A stretch of 64,000 bases of DNA from Sva-07 sp963717385 (GCA_963717385.1 CAVQWE010000006.1:480815-544814), one strand, 5' to 3'. Numbered from the stretch's first letter, positions 31,411 through 42,964 are shown. The notes: generated by a model from the letters alone, not told the origin. Translations and numbers: made by a program.

Positions 31411-32836
31411 ACCGTTGTCGACGATCCGGTGCTGACCGAGGCGCCCGGAGCGCGTGCGGCCGGCGGGTGCTCAGGTGACGGGTTCGTGTGGTATTCGTCC
31501 GAGGCGAACCCTTCGTTCGATCCGGTGGTCGACATCGCGATCGGTGAGGTGCCTGCGGTGGGGGTCGAGTGGATCGACGCAGTGGTCGAGCATTGCGCCC
31601 AAGGTCTCGCTCTGTTGGAACGTGTCGACCCATCCGACTTCGACGCGGCAACGACTACCGCATGGGCGAAAGGTGTCGAACAGCTACGCCGCCAGAGCGA
31701 GGCCGCAGCGATCGCAGTGGCTGACCATCTCGACACCGCCCAACCATTCAAGGACTTGGGATTCTTCACCGCGAAGAGCTGGATGAGCTTCCACCTGCAG
31801 TTGTCGAGTACTGAGGCCCATGGTCGGGTCCAAGCAGCCCGACTCCGTCAACGTGTGCGGGTGTGGAACAACGCACTGGCCGGCGGACAGGTCGGTGTCG
31901 CTCAGACCCGGTTGATGGCCCGCATCGCCTCCAACCCGCGCATCGAGCCTGACGTGCTGGTTGCTGGGGTGTGGAACCTGATGGCCGACGCCATGGACAT
32001 CTCGTTCGTGGAGTTCGAACGCCGAGCGCTGACATGGGAAGCCTTGGCTGACCCGGTCGGGGCGCACGACAAGGCCGAACGCAACCGGATCCGACGGAAC
32101 GCGATGATGTTGCAGAATTCCGACGGCGGCTGGGACCTCCACGCCAAACTCGACGACGTCGGCGGCCCTGAGTTCCTGGAGATCTTCTCCTGGTACGTCG
32201 ACCGCGAATTCCAGCACGACTGGCAGACCGCGGTGACCGAATACGGCGACGACGACGTGGACGTCTCCAAGCTCGCCCGCACCGAGGCCCAACGCCGCTC
32301 CGACGCACTCCTCCAGATGGCACGCGCCGCATGCGGCGTGCCCACCAGGACGCAATCGGCCCCTCCCCACCGTCAACTTCCTCCTCGACGAAGCCACCGC
32401 CGCCGCAACCGCCGACGGTCGACCACTCGACCCCAACGGCTACCGCACGGTGATCGCCCGCACCGACCGCGGACACCGCGTGAACCCTGCCGCCATCATC
32501 GGAGTCTCCTTGTGGGCGCTCATCCGACGGGTGGTCATCGACGCCCGAAGTGTCGTGATCGACATGGGACGCACCCAACGACTCTTCACCGGGCACGCCC
32601 GCGAAGCCGTCATGCTGCTGGAAGCCACCTGCATCTGGCCCGGCTGCGATCACCCACACAGCTCATGCCACGCCGATCACACCACCAGCTGGACCGAACG
32701 CGGCCCCACCAACCCCGACAACGGCGCACCACTCTGTGCCCGCCACAACTACCTCAAAGAACTCGGCTTCACCATCTGGCGAGACACCAACGGGAACTGG
32801 CACATCACCGCACCCAACGGCACCGCCATCTGCTGA
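31408..32836 (+). CDS. DUF222 (13E12 family) protein with C-terminal HNH endonuclease domain (one frameshift)
   Basis: The ~475-residue protein has the helical DUF222 region (EQLRRQSEAAAIAVADHLDT, AKSWMSFHLQLSSTEAHGRV) and a C-terminal HNH nuclease: a Cys pair in CIWPGCDHP, CHADHTTSW with the DH of HNH, GAPLCARHNYLKE. The frame changes near 32350 and continues LPTVNFLLDEA. This family is multicopy in many actinobacteria and is often described as a 13E12 repeat element; its biological job is unknown. Start chosen at 31408 with CATGAT 6 nt upstream. Confidence 0.85.
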
Positions 32837-32849
32837 ACACCGCTCGGAT

Positions 32850-33544
32850 TCAGTCGGGCGACGTCGTCACGAGCCGCAGGCCGAGGTCGGTTCGTTCGAC
32901 CTCCATGGCGAAGTCGAATGCGTCGACCGCTGCGGCGAGTTCGATGTCGCGAGGGTCGGTGTGCTCCGAGCCGAGCGCCAGCGTCCTGGCAGCCTCGTCG
33001 GTGGCGAGCAGTGCGGTCACCGTCGCCGTCCGACGTCGAGCGGTTGTCCGATACGGGCCCGTTCGATCAGCTCAGCAGTGAGCACGTCGTCGGCGCCGCC
33101 CTCCGGGTGGTCCTCGAACCGGCCGGTGATGACGTACGTCGGCTCACCGAGACCGGCCGACTCGACTGCCCGAGCGGTCGCCGACGCCACGACGAGACTC
33201 GCCGCCCACAGCCGGGTGGCATCGGTGGCGCGCACCACACCCTGGGTGCCGGCCGACGTCCGCTGGACGAGCGTCCTTCCGTCGAGGTCAGCCTCACGAA
33301 GCATCGCCGGCGAGTTCGGGAAGTCGAACCCGTCCGGACGCAAGCCACGGTTCTCCCCCATCGCCAATGACCCTGGGTGTGAGGCCTTGAACTCGATCGC
33401 TTCGTCGAGGGTGCCGACCAGGTAGATCTCCGCAGCGCCGGACGCGAACGCATAGGCCGCGGTCGTGAACGCCCGGATCACATCGACGACCACCACGGCT
33501 CCGTCTACACCGTCGAGCTCCCACCGAGCGACGTGTCCGGCCAC
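32850..33544 (-). CDS. 2-phosphosulfolactate phosphatase family protein (ComB-like), one frameshift
   Basis: The ~231-residue protein resembles ComB: VVVVDVIRAFTTAAYAFASG, GENRGLRPDGFDFPNSPA, QRTSAGTQGVV (conserved phosphate-binding region) and a C-terminal helix reached after a frame change near 33022 (TALLATDEAARTLALGSEH). ComB removes phosphate from 2-phosphosulfolactate in coenzyme M or sulfolactate metabolism; in actinobacteria the substrate is unclear. The TauD-type gene ends 13 bases upstream of its GTG start, so the two may be co-transcribed. Confidence 0.8.
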
Positions 33545-33557
33545 GAAGACCCCGCTC

Positions 33558-34563
33558 TCAGAACGTCGGGCGGACGCCGATGATGCTGGCGCGTTCCATC
33601 ACCCGGACGTCGGGCCAGTAGTCGCTCGACGCGTAGTGCTGCACGGCGAGGTTGTCCCACATCGCGATCGTGTTGGGGTGCCAGTGCAAACGGCAGTGGT
33701 ACTCCAACGTGTTGGCCTGAGCGAACAACGTCACGAGCAGCTCGTCGGATTCTGCTGGGTCGAGCCCGACGATCCGCGACGTGAAGAAACGGTTGACGTA
33801 CAGCAACCGGTCACCGGAGATCGGGTGGTGGATCACCACCGGGTGCTCGACGATCGGGTACTTCTCGCGCAGTGCCTCGGCGTCGGCACCCGCGATGGTG
33901 TGACCGAACGCCTGCATGTAGTCGTGTTCGGCAACGAGGCCCTCGATACGATCCTTGATCTCGTCGGACAGCCCTTCGTACGCAGCGTTCATGTCGCAGA
34001 ACAGGGTGTCACCGCCGGTGTCGGGCACCTCGATCGCTCGCAGGATCGCACCCTTCGACGGCACCTCGCGCCAGGTGACGTCGTGGTGCCAGCCGTTCTC
34101 GTAGCCGCCGGTGTCGGCGTCCTTCGCGAACCGGACGAGCTCGGGAAGCTCGTCGTTGCTCTGGAAGAACGGGTGCACTTCGAGTTCGCCGAATCGGCGG
34201 GCGAAGTCCACGTGCTGGCGAGCTGTGAGCACCTGATCGCGGAAGAACAGCACCTTGTAGTCGACCCACGCCCGAGCCAAGCTCCTCGAACACCTCGTCG
34301 GCGAGCGGCTTGGAGAGGTCGAGACCCTTGACGATGCCACCGAGGGTGGCGCCGACCTGGCGCACCTCGAAGTGTTCCCACTCGAGCGCCGTCAGACGGA
34401 TCCGTTCCGCAGCCAGGTGCGCAACCGGACCGATGAGCGCCTTGTCGGGCCCGAAGGCCAGCTTGCGCGCATTGAACTCACCGATGTCGGGCGACGGTGT
34501 GATCCCCTCGATCTTGGCAATCGCCGAGTTCGTCGTTTCCAGGTCGTCGTCGGTGATGCTCAT
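33558..34563 (-). CDS. TauD/TfdA family Fe(II)/2-oxoglutarate dioxygenase (one frameshift)
   Basis: The ~335-residue enzyme has VLFFRDQVLTARQHVDFARR, the metal-binding HxD in GWHHDVTWRE, the distal His in LHWHPNTIAMWDN and the 2-oxoglutarate Arg segment following it. Members hydroxylate taurine, 2,4-D, alkyl sulfates or other acids. The N terminus (MSITDDDLETTNSAIAKIEG) is in another frame up to about 34280. The ATG at 34563 has a GAGGAG Shine-Dalgarno sequence, unlike most genes here. The ComB-like neighbour suggests, weakly, a sulfonate-related substrate. Confidence 0.84.
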
Positions 34564-34674
34564 CAGGCTCCTCGTTTCCGGCTCGTCACGTCGACGTCCG
34601 ATCGTGACGGTAGCGGCGCCGACGCCCTGCTCTCCGATCCGATGTGAGCGATCCGATTCTCGTACCGTCGGCGC

Positions 34675-35718
34675 ATGGCCGTACGACTGGATGAGTCCGA
34701 CGAATACATGCACGAGTTGGGCCCCGAGTCCAACTTCAACGAGAGCATGTACATCAACGCCTTCGACCCAGCGCAGGGTGTGGGCGGTTGGTTCCGGATG
34801 GGCAACAGGGCCAACGAGGGCACCGCCGAGATGACCGTGTGCCTGTACCTGCCGCCCGAGATCGATGGCGGCAACCGCCAGGTCGGCTTCATGTTCAAGC
34901 GGCCAGCGATCGAGAACAACGATGCGCTCGATGCCGCCGGACTCACCTGGACGATGGTGACACCGTTCGAAGAACTGCGCATCGACTACGTCGGCAAGGT
35001 CGTCGTGCTCGACGAGCCCGAGCAGATGGCGAACCCGAAAGAGGCGTTTTCCAACAACCCGTACGCCGAGGCCGAGGTGCACCTCACGTTCACCGGGCCG
35101 GGGCGGCCGAGCATGTTCGGTGGCGAACCCGACGAGCCACACGAGAAGCCCGGCGAAGAGTTCGCCAAAGGGCACTACGAGCAGCTGGTCGTTGCCAAGG
35201 GCACGATGCGCGTCGGCGACCGCGAATGGCAGATCGACGGCTTCGGCCTGCGCGACCATTCGTGGGGCCCTCGTTTCTGGCAGGCACCCTGGTACTACCG
35301 CTGGCTCACGGTGAACGTGGACGAGAACTTCGGCTTCATGGCCAGCCGAGTCGCCAAGCGCGACAGCGACGGATCTCGGGGCGGCTTCGTCTGGGAGAAC
35401 GGCGTGATGCACCTGTGCGACGACGTACAGATCACCACCGAGACCCGCGGCGACGAGCACTATCACGACCGCATCGAAGGCACGATCCGATCCAGCCGCA
35501 GCGACCGCGAATGGAACTTCACGGGCGAGGCACTGAGTCTGATCCCGCTGCGCAACCGGCGTCAGACACCCGACGGCGAGTGGCTCCAGACCCGTATCTC
35601 CGAGGCCTACACGAAGTGGACGATCCACTCCGGCGAGTTCGAGGGCCGGGTCGGCTACGGCATGTCGGAGTACCTCGACCAGATCATCGACGACCAGCCC
35701 GTCGGCCTCGCCGAATAG
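34675..35718 (+). CDS. AttH/CrtC-like uncharacterised protein (lipocalin-like fold)
   Basis: The 347-residue protein is soluble, rich in acidic and aromatic residues, and carries the GFGLRDHSWGPRFW segment typical of the AttH/hydroxyneurosporene-synthase-like families (DUF7064/7065) found near lipid and steroid genes in actinobacteria. N-terminal NESMYINAFDP and MGNRANEGTAEM match the first lipocalin half. No catalytic residues are certain. TACCGT (34663-34668) lies 6 nt before the ATG. The function is unknown. Confidence 0.65.
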   Translation: MAVRLDESDEYMHELGPESNFNESMYINAFDPAQGVGGWFRMGNRANEGTAEMTVCLYLPPEIDGGNRQVGFMFKRPAIENNDALDAAGLTWTMVTPFEELRIDYVGKVVVLDEPEQMANPKEAFSNNPYAEAEVHLTFTGPGRPSMFGGEPDEPHEKPGEEFAKGHYEQLVVAKGTMRVGDREWQIDGFGLRDHSWGPRFWQAPWYYRWLTVNVDENFGFMASRVAKRDSDGSRGGFVWENGVMHLCDDVQITTETRGDEHYHDRIEGTIRSSRSDREWNFTGEALSLIPLRNRRQTPDGEWLQTRISEAYTKWTIHSGEFEGRVGYGMSEYLDQIIDDQPVGLAE

Positions 35719-35737
35719 CCCGGGTACGGTCGGTGGC

Positions 35738-37739
35738 ATGAACCTGCCGCCCCCTCCGCCACCTGCCGTTCTCCCGTCAGGGCCGACGCATCGTGAGATC
35801 GCCGAGCGCCTGATCGACGCGCGCAGCGTCGTCGGCCAGGTCGCCGTCAGCCCCGACGGCGCCCACATCGCGTTCGTCGTCGCCACCACGAACCTGGCGA
35901 AGAACACGACGTCGACGCTGGTGTGGATCGACGACGCCCCGGTGACCGCAGGTCCGTACGACGCCAGCCCCACCTGGTCACCCGACGGCCGGTTCCTCGC
36001 GTTCACGTCGCGCCGCGGCGAGACGAAGGGCGACTCGACACTGCACGTGCTCCCCGTCGGTACGTCCGGCGAGGTGCGCACGATCTGCACGATGCCCGAC
36101 GGACTCGGCGACGTCGCCTGGTCGCCCGACGGGCAGCTGCTCGCGTTCACCAGCCGCACCCGCGACGAGCGCTACAGCGCCGAGAGCGCCGCCTGGCAGT
36201 CGCCGCGGAAGGTCGAGCGGCTCTTCAGTCGAGTCAACGGCGACGGCTGGATCTTCGACCGGCCGAACCACGTCCACGTGGTGGCCGCCGACGGCACCGG
36301 CACGCCCCGCAACCTGACCCCCGGCGAGTTCCAGCACAGCGGCATCAGCTGGCTGCGCGACTCGACGGGCATCGTCACTGCAGCACAACGCCACGACACC
36401 TGGGACCGCGACTTCGCCGAGGACCTGTACGTCATCGCGCTCGACGGCTCCTCGATCCGGTGCCTGACCGGCACCGACGGCCAGTACCTCGCTCCATCGG
36501 TGTCACCCGACGGCACATCGGTTGCGTTCATCGGCGCCGGCGACCCGTCGACGAACCCACAGAACATGAAGATCGGCGTGCTCTCCCTCGACGCCGACGC
36601 TGCACCGGAGTCCGCGATCCGATGGGTCTCAGCCGGCTTCGACCGGACCTTCGCCACCACGGTCGGGACACCCCCACCCGTCTGGGAGTCCGACTCCCAT
36701 CTGTATGCGATCGCCGAGGATCGCGGAACCACCCACCTGTATCGCATGCCGGCCGACGGGTCGTTCGTGCCGGCACCGATCACCGAGGGTCCGGTCACCG
36801 TGACCTCCTTCGATGCGGCAGGCGGCGTCGTCGCGGTGGCGCAGATGACCGTCGACCACCCGGCGGAGCTCTTCGTCGACGGTGAACGCCGCACCGACGT
36901 CGGGAGCGCGTTGGCCGAGCACCTGGTCGGGTGGGAGCGGTTCGCGGCCCGAACCACCGACGGCACCGGCGAGATCGACGCCTGGATCATGCGGCCGACG
37001 GACTTCGACGAGTCGCGTCGCTACCCGGTGCTGTTCAACGTTCACGGCGGACCGTTCACACAGTACGGCGAGACGTTCCACGACGAGTTCCAGATGCAAG
37101 CGGCGGCCGGGTTCGTCGTCGTCGCCGGCAACCCCCGAGGGGGCAGCGGTCGGGACTCGGCGTGGGGCCAGGCGATCATGGGTCCGCAGCATCCCGTCCG
37201 ACCCGGATCCGGATGGGGAACCGTCGACGTCGACGATGTCCTGGCGATCATCGACACCGCACTCGACCGCTACGACTTCTGCGACCGCGACCGCGTCGGC
37301 ATGCTCGGTGGCTCGTACGGCGGTTGGATGGCGACGTGGCTCGCCGGCCACCATGGCGAACGGTTCCGGGCGATCTGTTCCGAACGTGCCGTCAACAATG
37401 CGACCGCCCTCGAGCACACGTCCGACATCGCGACGGGCTTCAACTCGGTTCACGGCGTCGACCACCTGGAGGATCCCGAGGAGTACGTGCGCCTGTCACC
37501 GATCTCCGCGGTCCGCAACATCGACACGCCGATGCTGATCATCCACTCCGAGGAGGACTGGCGTTGCCCGATCGGGCAGGCCGAGGAGCTCTGGGTCGCC
37601 CTGAAGCTGCTCGACAAGCACGTCGACTTCTACCGCTTCCCCGGCGAGAACCACGAACTGTCGCGCGCTGGTTCACCGCTCCACCGGGTGCAACGCGCCG
37701 AGATCATCCTCGACTGGTTCAGCGACCAAGCTCAGCTGA
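35738..37739 (+). CDS. S9 family peptidase (prolyl oligopeptidase/acylaminoacyl peptidase)
   Basis: The ~667-residue enzyme has an N-terminal beta-propeller with repeated PDG-type blades (VSPDGAHIAF, WSPDGRFLAF, WSPDGQLLAF, VSPDGTSVAF) and a C-terminal alpha/beta hydrolase domain with GGSYGGWMATW (Ser), EEDWRCPIGQAE (Asp) and GENHELSRAG (His). S9 enzymes cut short peptides after Pro or remove acylated residues. The frame as given stays open to 38047, but the extra ~105 residues are antisense to the convergent ATPase gene and look non-native. A TGA in the next frame (37737-37739) right after WFSDQ is the probable true stop. Start has TACGGT 7 nt upstream. Confidence 0.88.
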
Positions 37740-40700
37740 GCAACGCGCGGTGGCGCCACTTGACCGACTCGACGAGTGCGAGGAGGCCGATGCCGGCGAC
37801 TGCACAGATCGCGAGGTCGAGCGCCGACAGCGACTGGAGGCTCAGGAACTCGCGCAGTGGCGTGTACACGGCGAGGAGCTGCAGGACGACGACCAGCGCG
37901 GCGATGACCAGCATCAGCCGGTTCGTGCTCCAGCCGATCGATCGCAACGACTCGGTCGATGAACGCGTCGCGAACGCCTGGCCGATCTGCATGAACGCCA
38001 GAGTGGTGAACATGATCGTCTGCCACTGCTCGAGGTCGGAGGCGTAGTACACGAATCCGAGCCCGAGCGAGACGGCTCCGATCACTGCACCGACCCAGGT
38101 GGTCCGTCGTCCCAGCCCGTTGGCCCAGATGCTCTCCGACGGTGAGTGGGGTGGGCGCTGCATCACCTGTTTCTCGGCGGGCTCGACGCCCATCGACAGC
38201 CCGAGCAGGCCGTCGGTCATCAGGTTCAGCCAGAGCAGCTGCAACGGAAGCAGCGCAATGGCGGTGCCGGCGTCAGACCCGGAGACGAGGAACGGAATCG
38301 GCCAGCCGAGCATCACGATGATCTTGCCGAGGTTGCCCGCGACGGCGAAGCTGACGAAGCGGCGCAGGTTGTCGTAGATCACCCGGCCCTCTTCGACCGC
38401 AGCGACGATGGTGGCGAAGTTGTCGTCGCGCAGCACCATGTCGGCGGCTTCCTTGGACACATCGGTGCCGGTGATCCCCATCGCAACGCCGATGTCGGCA
38501 CGCTTGAGCGCCGGTGCGTCGTTGACCCCGTCGCCGGTCATCGCCACCACCTGGTGTTGGTGCTGCAACTCGCCGACGATGCGCAGTTTGTGCTCGGGCG
38601 ACACCCGTGCGAACACCGACACCTCGCGTGCAGCAGCCGCGAATTCGTCGTCGTCGAGATGGTCGAGGTCGGCACCGACCAGCACCTGATCGGTGTCGGA
38701 GATACCGAGATCCTTCGCGATCGCCAGAGCGGTCAGTGGGTGATCGCCGGTGATCATGACCGGGCGAATACCCGCACGGCGACACACAGCGACCGCGTCG
38801 CGAACCTCGGGTCGGGGCGGATCGATGATGCCGACCAGGCCGAGCAGCACCAGCTCCGATTCCGGGTCGTCGTCCGGTGAGGTCAACGGGCGGAATGCGA
38901 CACCGAGCACACGCATCCCCGCTGCGGCAAGTGCGTCGTTGCCTGCGGTGATGCGTGCGTGCCATGCGTCGTCGAAGTCGACCGCACGACCGTTGTCCCA
39001 CACCGCACTGGTGTGGTGCAACAGGCCGTCGACCGCTCCCTTCACGAACGACAGGCGCACATCTTGCGGCAACTCGCCAAGTTGTCCGATTGCACCGTCG
39101 AGAGGGTCGTGCACGGTGCTCATCCGCTTGCGGGTGGAATCGAACGGGCGCTCGTCGACCCGAGGGATCGCCTTGCGGAGGGCATCGACGTCGAGGCCGC
39201 TGTCCGCAGCAGCCTGCAGCAACGCGGTCTCGGTCGGGTCGCCATGCCAGACATGCGAACCCTCCTCGTCGATGTCGGACGCACCGTCGTTGCACAACAG
39301 ACCCGCAACGAGAGTGACCGTTGCCGACGACGGCGCCGCAGCCACCGACGTCGCAGCGTCGCTGTCGAGGCGGACCTGCTGGCCAGCGACATCGAGCACC
39401 GTGACGGTCATCCGGTTCTGCGTGAGCGTGCCGGTCTTGTCCGAGCAGATCACCGTCACCGATCCGAGCGTCTCGACCGCTGGCAACTTGCGGATCAGAG
39501 CCTGACGCCGCAGCATGCGCTGCGAGCCGATGGCGAGGGTGAACGTGACGACCGCCGGCAGCCCCTCGGGGATGACCGCAACGGCAACGCTGATCGCGGT
39601 GAGGACGAGGTCGCTCGCCGCCTCGCCGGAGATCGCCCCCATCACCACGACTGCCGCGGCGACGGCGACGCCGAGCAGCGCGAGCTGCTTGCCGACCCGG
39701 TCCAGACGCTGCTGGAGCGGCGTCGGCTCGGACTCGACGTTCTGCAGCAATGTCGCGATCCGGCCGAGCTCGGTCCGCATACCGGTGGCGACCACCACGC
39801 CCTGGCCGCGGCCGGCAGCCACCTGCGTGCCGGAGTACGCCATGCAGCGGCGATCGCCGAGCGCCAGATCATCTCGGTCGACCGGCGCCGTCTGCTTGTC
39901 GATCGGTTCCGACTCGCCGGTCAGCGTCGCCTCCTCGATCCGCAGGCTCGCGACCTCGACGAGGCGCAGATCAGCAGGCACCACGGTGCCGGCATCGAGG
40001 TGGACCACGTCGCCGGGCACGAGCTCGCCGACCGGCACCGACGTCATGCGACCGCTTCGGGTGACACGTGTCGACGGCACCGCCATGCGGCGCAGCGCAG
40101 CGATCGCCTGCTCCGCTCGGTACTCCTGGTAGAAGCCGAGCGCTGTGAACAACACCACGATCGCACCGATGGCGCCCGCTTCCAGAAACTTGCCGAGCAA
40201 CAGCGACAGCACCGCCGCCCCGATCAGGATCAGCACCATCACCGACGAGATCTGGCCCCAGATCAGCGACAACTTGCTCGTGCCGGCGGATTCCTCGAGT
40301 TCGTTCGGGCCGAACTGCTCGCGCTGACGTTCGACGTCTGCAGGGTCGAGCCCCTCGAGTGACGAGCCGAGGTCCGACAGCACCGCACCGACCTCGGCAC
40401 GGTGCCAGTCGCCGATCGATGCCGTGTTGGCCACCGCCGACTCGGAGGTCGACGTCATCGGGAGACCTGCAGCCCGGCCGGCGAGCCGACGAGCCGTCGC
40501 GATGCGGTCCTCCATCGGCGGGTGCGTCAGGAACAACTTGGCGAAGTTCGCCTGCTTGCCCGTCAACGGATTGACGATGTACGCCGTCGCATGGGCGGGA
40601 TCGACGTCCATCGGCACCCGCTTCGACACCTGGTCGAGCTTGGCGAGTGCGCTCGCCAGCGGCCGCGGATCGCCGATCAACTCTGCGCCCACGCGGTCGG

Positions 40701-41331
40701 CTTCGAACTCACGCGAGCGTGAAAGGGCCATCTGCATGAGACCGGCTGCCATGGGGGCAACGATGGCAAGCACCATCGTGACCATGGGGTTGGGCGCATC
40801 TTCGTCGTTGTTCCCGCCGAACATCCCGGCGAACATCGCCAGGTTCGCGATGGCCGAGATCGCCGTGGCGACCGCTGCAGCGATCGACCCGATGAGGATG
40901 TCCTTGTTCTTGATGTGGGCGACCTCGTGAGCGACGACGCCACGGACCTCGTCGCGGTCGAGGACCTGCAGCAGCCCGGCGGTGACGCACACCAACGCGG
41001 TCCTTTCGTTGCGTCCGGTGGCGAACGCGTTCGGCTGCGGATCGGGCGCGATGAAGAGCCGAGGCGCGGCCATGTCTGCCCGGCGGGCGATCTCGGCGAG
41101 ATCCGACCGCAACCAGTCGAGCTCACCCGGTGGCACCTCGGTGGCGCGAGCGGCCTTGACGGCGAGCTTGTCGGACGACCAGTACGAGGCCCCGACGATG
41201 CCAAGGCCGAACAGCAGGCCGATGACGAGGCCGGTGATGCCGCCGAGCATGGCCCCGATGAGCACCATGAAGCCGGCGAGCGACGAGAGCAGGATGACGG
41301 TCTTGAACGTGTTGGAGGTGTGCATGATCAA
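37732..41331 (-). CDS. HtpX-like M48 protease and P-type cation ATPase in one continuous frame (1199 aa)
   Basis: Residues 1-~290 are an HtpX homologue: two N-terminal membrane helices, zinc motif HEVAH (135-139), another membrane segment and a third ligand Glu in [12 protein letters not shown]. Residues ~300-1199 are a complete P2-type ATPase: N-terminal cation-ATPase domain ([19 protein letters not shown]), TGES loop, PEGLP, the phosphorylation site [22 protein letters not shown] and C-terminal helices. HtpX degrades misfolded membrane proteins; P2 pumps move Ca2+, Mg2+ or similar. An internal Met (ATG at 40458) begins the ATPase part and overlaps an out-of-frame TGA (ATGA), so two coupled genes joined by an indel is an alternative. 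Start is ATG at 41331 (or 41325). Confidence 0.85.
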   Translation of the reverse strand: MIMHTSNTFKTVILLSSLAGFMVLIGAMLGGITGLVIGLLFGLGIVGASYWSSDKLAVKAARATEVPPGELDWLRSDLAEIARRADMAAPRLFIAPDPQPNAFATGRNERTALVCVTAGLLQVLDRDEVRGVVAHEVAHIKNKDILIGSIAAAVATAISAIANLAMFAGMFGGNNDEDAPNPMVTMVLAIVAPMAAGLMQMALSRSREFEADRVGAELIGDPRPLASALAKLDQVSKRVPMDVDPAHATAYIVNPLTGKQANFAKLFLTHPPMEDRIATARRLAGRAAGLPMTSTSESAVANTASIGDWHRAEVGAVLSDLGSSLEGLDPADVERQREQFGPNELEESAGTSKLSLIWGQISSVMVLILIGAAVLSLLLGKFLEAGAIGAIVVLFTALGFYQEYRAEQAIAALRRMAVPSTRVTRSGRMTSVPVGELVPGDVVHLDAGTVVPADLRLVEVASLRIEEATLTGESEPIDKQTAPVDRDDLALGDRRCMAYSGTQVAAGRGQGVVVATGMRTELGRIATLLQNVESEPTPLQQRLDRVGKQLALLGVAVAAAVVVMGAISGEAASDLVLTAISVAVAVIPEGLPAVVTFTLAIGSQRMLRRQALIRKLPAVETLGSVTVICSDKTGTLTQNRMTVTVLDVAGQQVRLDSDAATSVAAAPSSATVTLVAGLLCNDGASDIDEEGSHVWHGDPTETALLQAAADSGLDVDALRKAIPRVDERPFDSTRKRMSTVHDPLDGAIGQLGELPQDVRLSFVKGAVDGLLHHTSAVWDNGRAVDFDDAWHARITAGNDALAAAGMRVLGVAFRPLTSPDDDPESELVLLGLVGIIDPPRPEVRDAVAVCRRAGIRPVMITGDHPLTALAIAKDLGISDTDQVLVGADLDHLDDDEFAAAAREVSVFARVSPEHKLRIVGELQHQHQVVAMTGDGVNDAPALKRADIGVAMGITGTDVSKEAADMVLRDDNFATIVAAVEEGRVIYDNLRRFVSFAVAGNLGKIIVMLGWPIPFLVSGSDAGTAIALLPLQLLWLNLMTDGLLGLSMGVEPAEKQVMQRPPHSPSESIWANGLGRRTTWVGAVIGAVSLGLGFVYYASDLEQWQTIMFTTLAFMQIGQAFATRSSTESLRSIGWSTNRLMLVIAALVVVLQLLAVYTPLREFLSLQSLSALDLAICAVAGIGLLALVESVKWRHRALLS

Positions 41332-41511
41332 CTTTCAGCAAACGGACTGGGTTCGCTGAAGGTCTCTCCGCCCCGTTCGGGACTGGCCCCGCCGACCACT
41401 ACTTCTCGCAAGAAGCAGCGGTGTGTTGACGACGGGCCTCGAGGGATACTCCCCTTCAGTTCTGACGATCGGAATGTATCGACCGGGACGTGCAACCCGA
41501 CGACATCAGCG

Positions 41512-42006
41512 TTATTCCCGCCGCAGCGTTGCGCTCAGATGGTGTTGCAGCGGCTGGCCCACAGCGGCCATGCGGAACGTGTACTGGAGGTCGTCACCGG
41601 TCACCGAGATCGTCCGCTCGGTGATCGTGACCTCTTTGGCGCTCGTGGTCGATCCGATCGATGTCGAGCGCACGTCGATCACCAACGGTGCATCACCGCC
41701 GACGACCGCTCCTTCGTAGATTTCGGCGAGGCCGGTCGGCTGCGCCATCACGATCTCGATGCTGCCCGGCCTGGGCACCCGGAGGTAGCCGGTCTCGGCG
41801 TGCATCGGGGCACCGGTGTCGGGGTGCCGGGTTCGCTGCGTGTAGGCCACGAACGGCTTGCCGACGTGGGTGAAGGTGATCGACTCGTTGTAGGCGAAGT
41901 CGTCGATCGTCGGATACACGCCGGTCCCCGAACCCTCCCACGTACCGAGGAGCGGTGCGAGTACGGCGACGTCGGGGTGGAGTTGCGGAGTTGCATCTGC
42001 GGCCAT
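41512..42006 (-). CDS. Nitrobindin-like haem-binding beta-barrel (THAP4/DUF1794)
   Basis: The 164-residue protein has the nitrobindin hallmark LLGTWEGSGTGVYP (GxWxGxGxG), a ten-stranded barrel pattern and the C-terminal HHLSATLRRE with the likely proximal His. Nitrobindins bind ferric haem and detoxify peroxynitrite. The ATG at 42006 is preceded by TACGGT 6 nt upstream (42013-42018). It is divergent from nudC, the promoters being only a few dozen bases apart. The 180 bases to the next minus-strand gene (41332-41511) hold no gene. Confidence 0.85.
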   Translation of the reverse strand: MAADATPQLHPDVAVLAPLLGTWEGSGTGVYPTIDDFAYNESITFTHVGKPFVAYTQRTRHPDTGAPMHAETGYLRVPRPGSIEIVMAQPTGLAEIYEGAVVGGDAPLVIDVRSTSIGSTTSAKEVTITERTISVTGDDLQYTFRMAAVGQPLQHHLSATLRRE

Positions 42007-42058
42007 GCCATCACCGTACGGGAGGCCTGGTTGAGCCTGCGTGCTACGCATGGGCCCG

Positions 42059-42877
42059 ATGGATCCCGCAGCCCCACTCCCCAACTCGGCCGACCTCTAC
42101 GCCGCACTCAACGTCGAACCGACCGATCACGCAGGCGGCCATCGGTACATCCACGTGATCGGCACGTCGGTGTTCGTCGACACCGAAGTTGCCGACGAGT
42201 CGTGGGAGCGCCATGTGATCGGCGTCGTCGAGGGCGATGCCTGGTGGGCTGTCGACGTTCCCGCCGACGCGGACGACCCGTCGTACGGCTCCGCGCTCGA
42301 CCTGTTCAGCTACTTCGGTCGGGCCGCCCAGGGCGAGTGGATGGCAGCGGGCCGCGCCGTGCAGATCGTCGAGTGGGCGCGCACGCACCGTTTCTGCGGG
42401 CGCTGCGCCACGCCGAACGAACCGTCGAACGGCGAACGGGGCATGAAGTGCCCGGCATGCGGGCTGATCGCCTACCCCCGGCTGGCTCCGGCGATGATCG
42501 TGCTGGTCACCCGCGGCGAGCCAGGACCCGACCAGGAGGCGCTGCTCGCCCGCGGCGTGAACTTCCCGATGCCGATGTACTCGTGCCTTGCAGGATTCGT
42601 CGAGCCCGGTGAGGATCTCGAGGGTGCCGTGGTCCGCGAGGTCGCCGAGGAAGTCGGCATCCGGGTCGGCAACGTGTCGTATCGGGCGAGCCAGCCGTGG
42701 CCGTTCCCGCACAGTCTGATGATCGGCTTCCGCGCCGAGTACGTCAGCGGCGACCTCGTACTCGACGAGACCGAGATCGCCGACGCCAACTGGCACCGCC
42801 GCGACGATCTGCCGACGATCCCGCCCGGCATCTCCGTTGCGCGCCGCCTCATCGACGAGTGGCTCGCCGAGTCCTGA
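42059..42877 (+). CDS. nudC: NADH pyrophosphatase NudC (Nudix; NAD decapping)
   Basis: The 272-residue enzyme has a four-cysteine zinc ribbon (FCGRCATPNE and CPACGLIAYPR, residues ~118-145), the Nudix box GFVEPGEDLEGAVVREVAEE with its catalytic glutamates, and the NudC-specific SQPWPFPHSLM after it. It hydrolyses NAD(H) to NMN(H) and AMP and can remove NAD caps from RNA. The ATG at 42059 is used because TACGCA lies 8 nt upstream; an earlier ATG at 42041 would lie upstream of that hexamer. Confidence 0.93.
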   Translation: MDPAAPLPNSADLYAALNVEPTDHAGGHRYIHVIGTSVFVDTEVADESWERHVIGVVEGDAWWAVDVPADADDPSYGSALDLFSYFGRAAQGEWMAAGRAVQIVEWARTHRFCGRCATPNEPSNGERGMKCPACGLIAYPRLAPAMIVLVTRGEPGPDQEALLARGVNFPMPMYSCLAGFVEPGEDLEGAVVREVAEEVGIRVGNVSYRASQPWPFPHSLMIGFRAEYVSGDLVLDETEIADANWHRRDDLPTIPPGISVARRLIDEWLAES

Positions 42878-42878
42878 C

Positions 42879-42922
42879 AGCGATGAGCGAACAGCACCGC
42901 CTGGTGCGCTTCGCTCATCGCT
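42879..42922. terminator. Hairpin after nudC
   Basis: The arms AGCGATGAGCGAA (42879-42891) and TTCGCTCATCGCT (42910-42922) are perfect, and the inner CAGCACC/GGTGCGC bases extend the stem with mismatches. It begins directly after the nudC stop, and the next promoter (TACAGT, 42952-42957) follows, so it is probably the nudC terminator. Confidence 0.75.
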
Positions 42923-42964
42923 CGGGCTGAATCGGAGCGCCGCGCGGGATCTACAGTCGGCGCG

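Noticed and set aside
31408..32836. The HNH gene as a homing endonuclease or phage gene.
   Set aside because: DUF222-HNH proteins are ordinary multicopy actinobacterial genes, and no intron, intein, terminase or att-like repeat is seen around it.
38959..40362. A 467-codon plus-strand frame inside the ATPase region.
   Set aside because: Antisense to the P-type ATPase, whose frame is complete and conserved.
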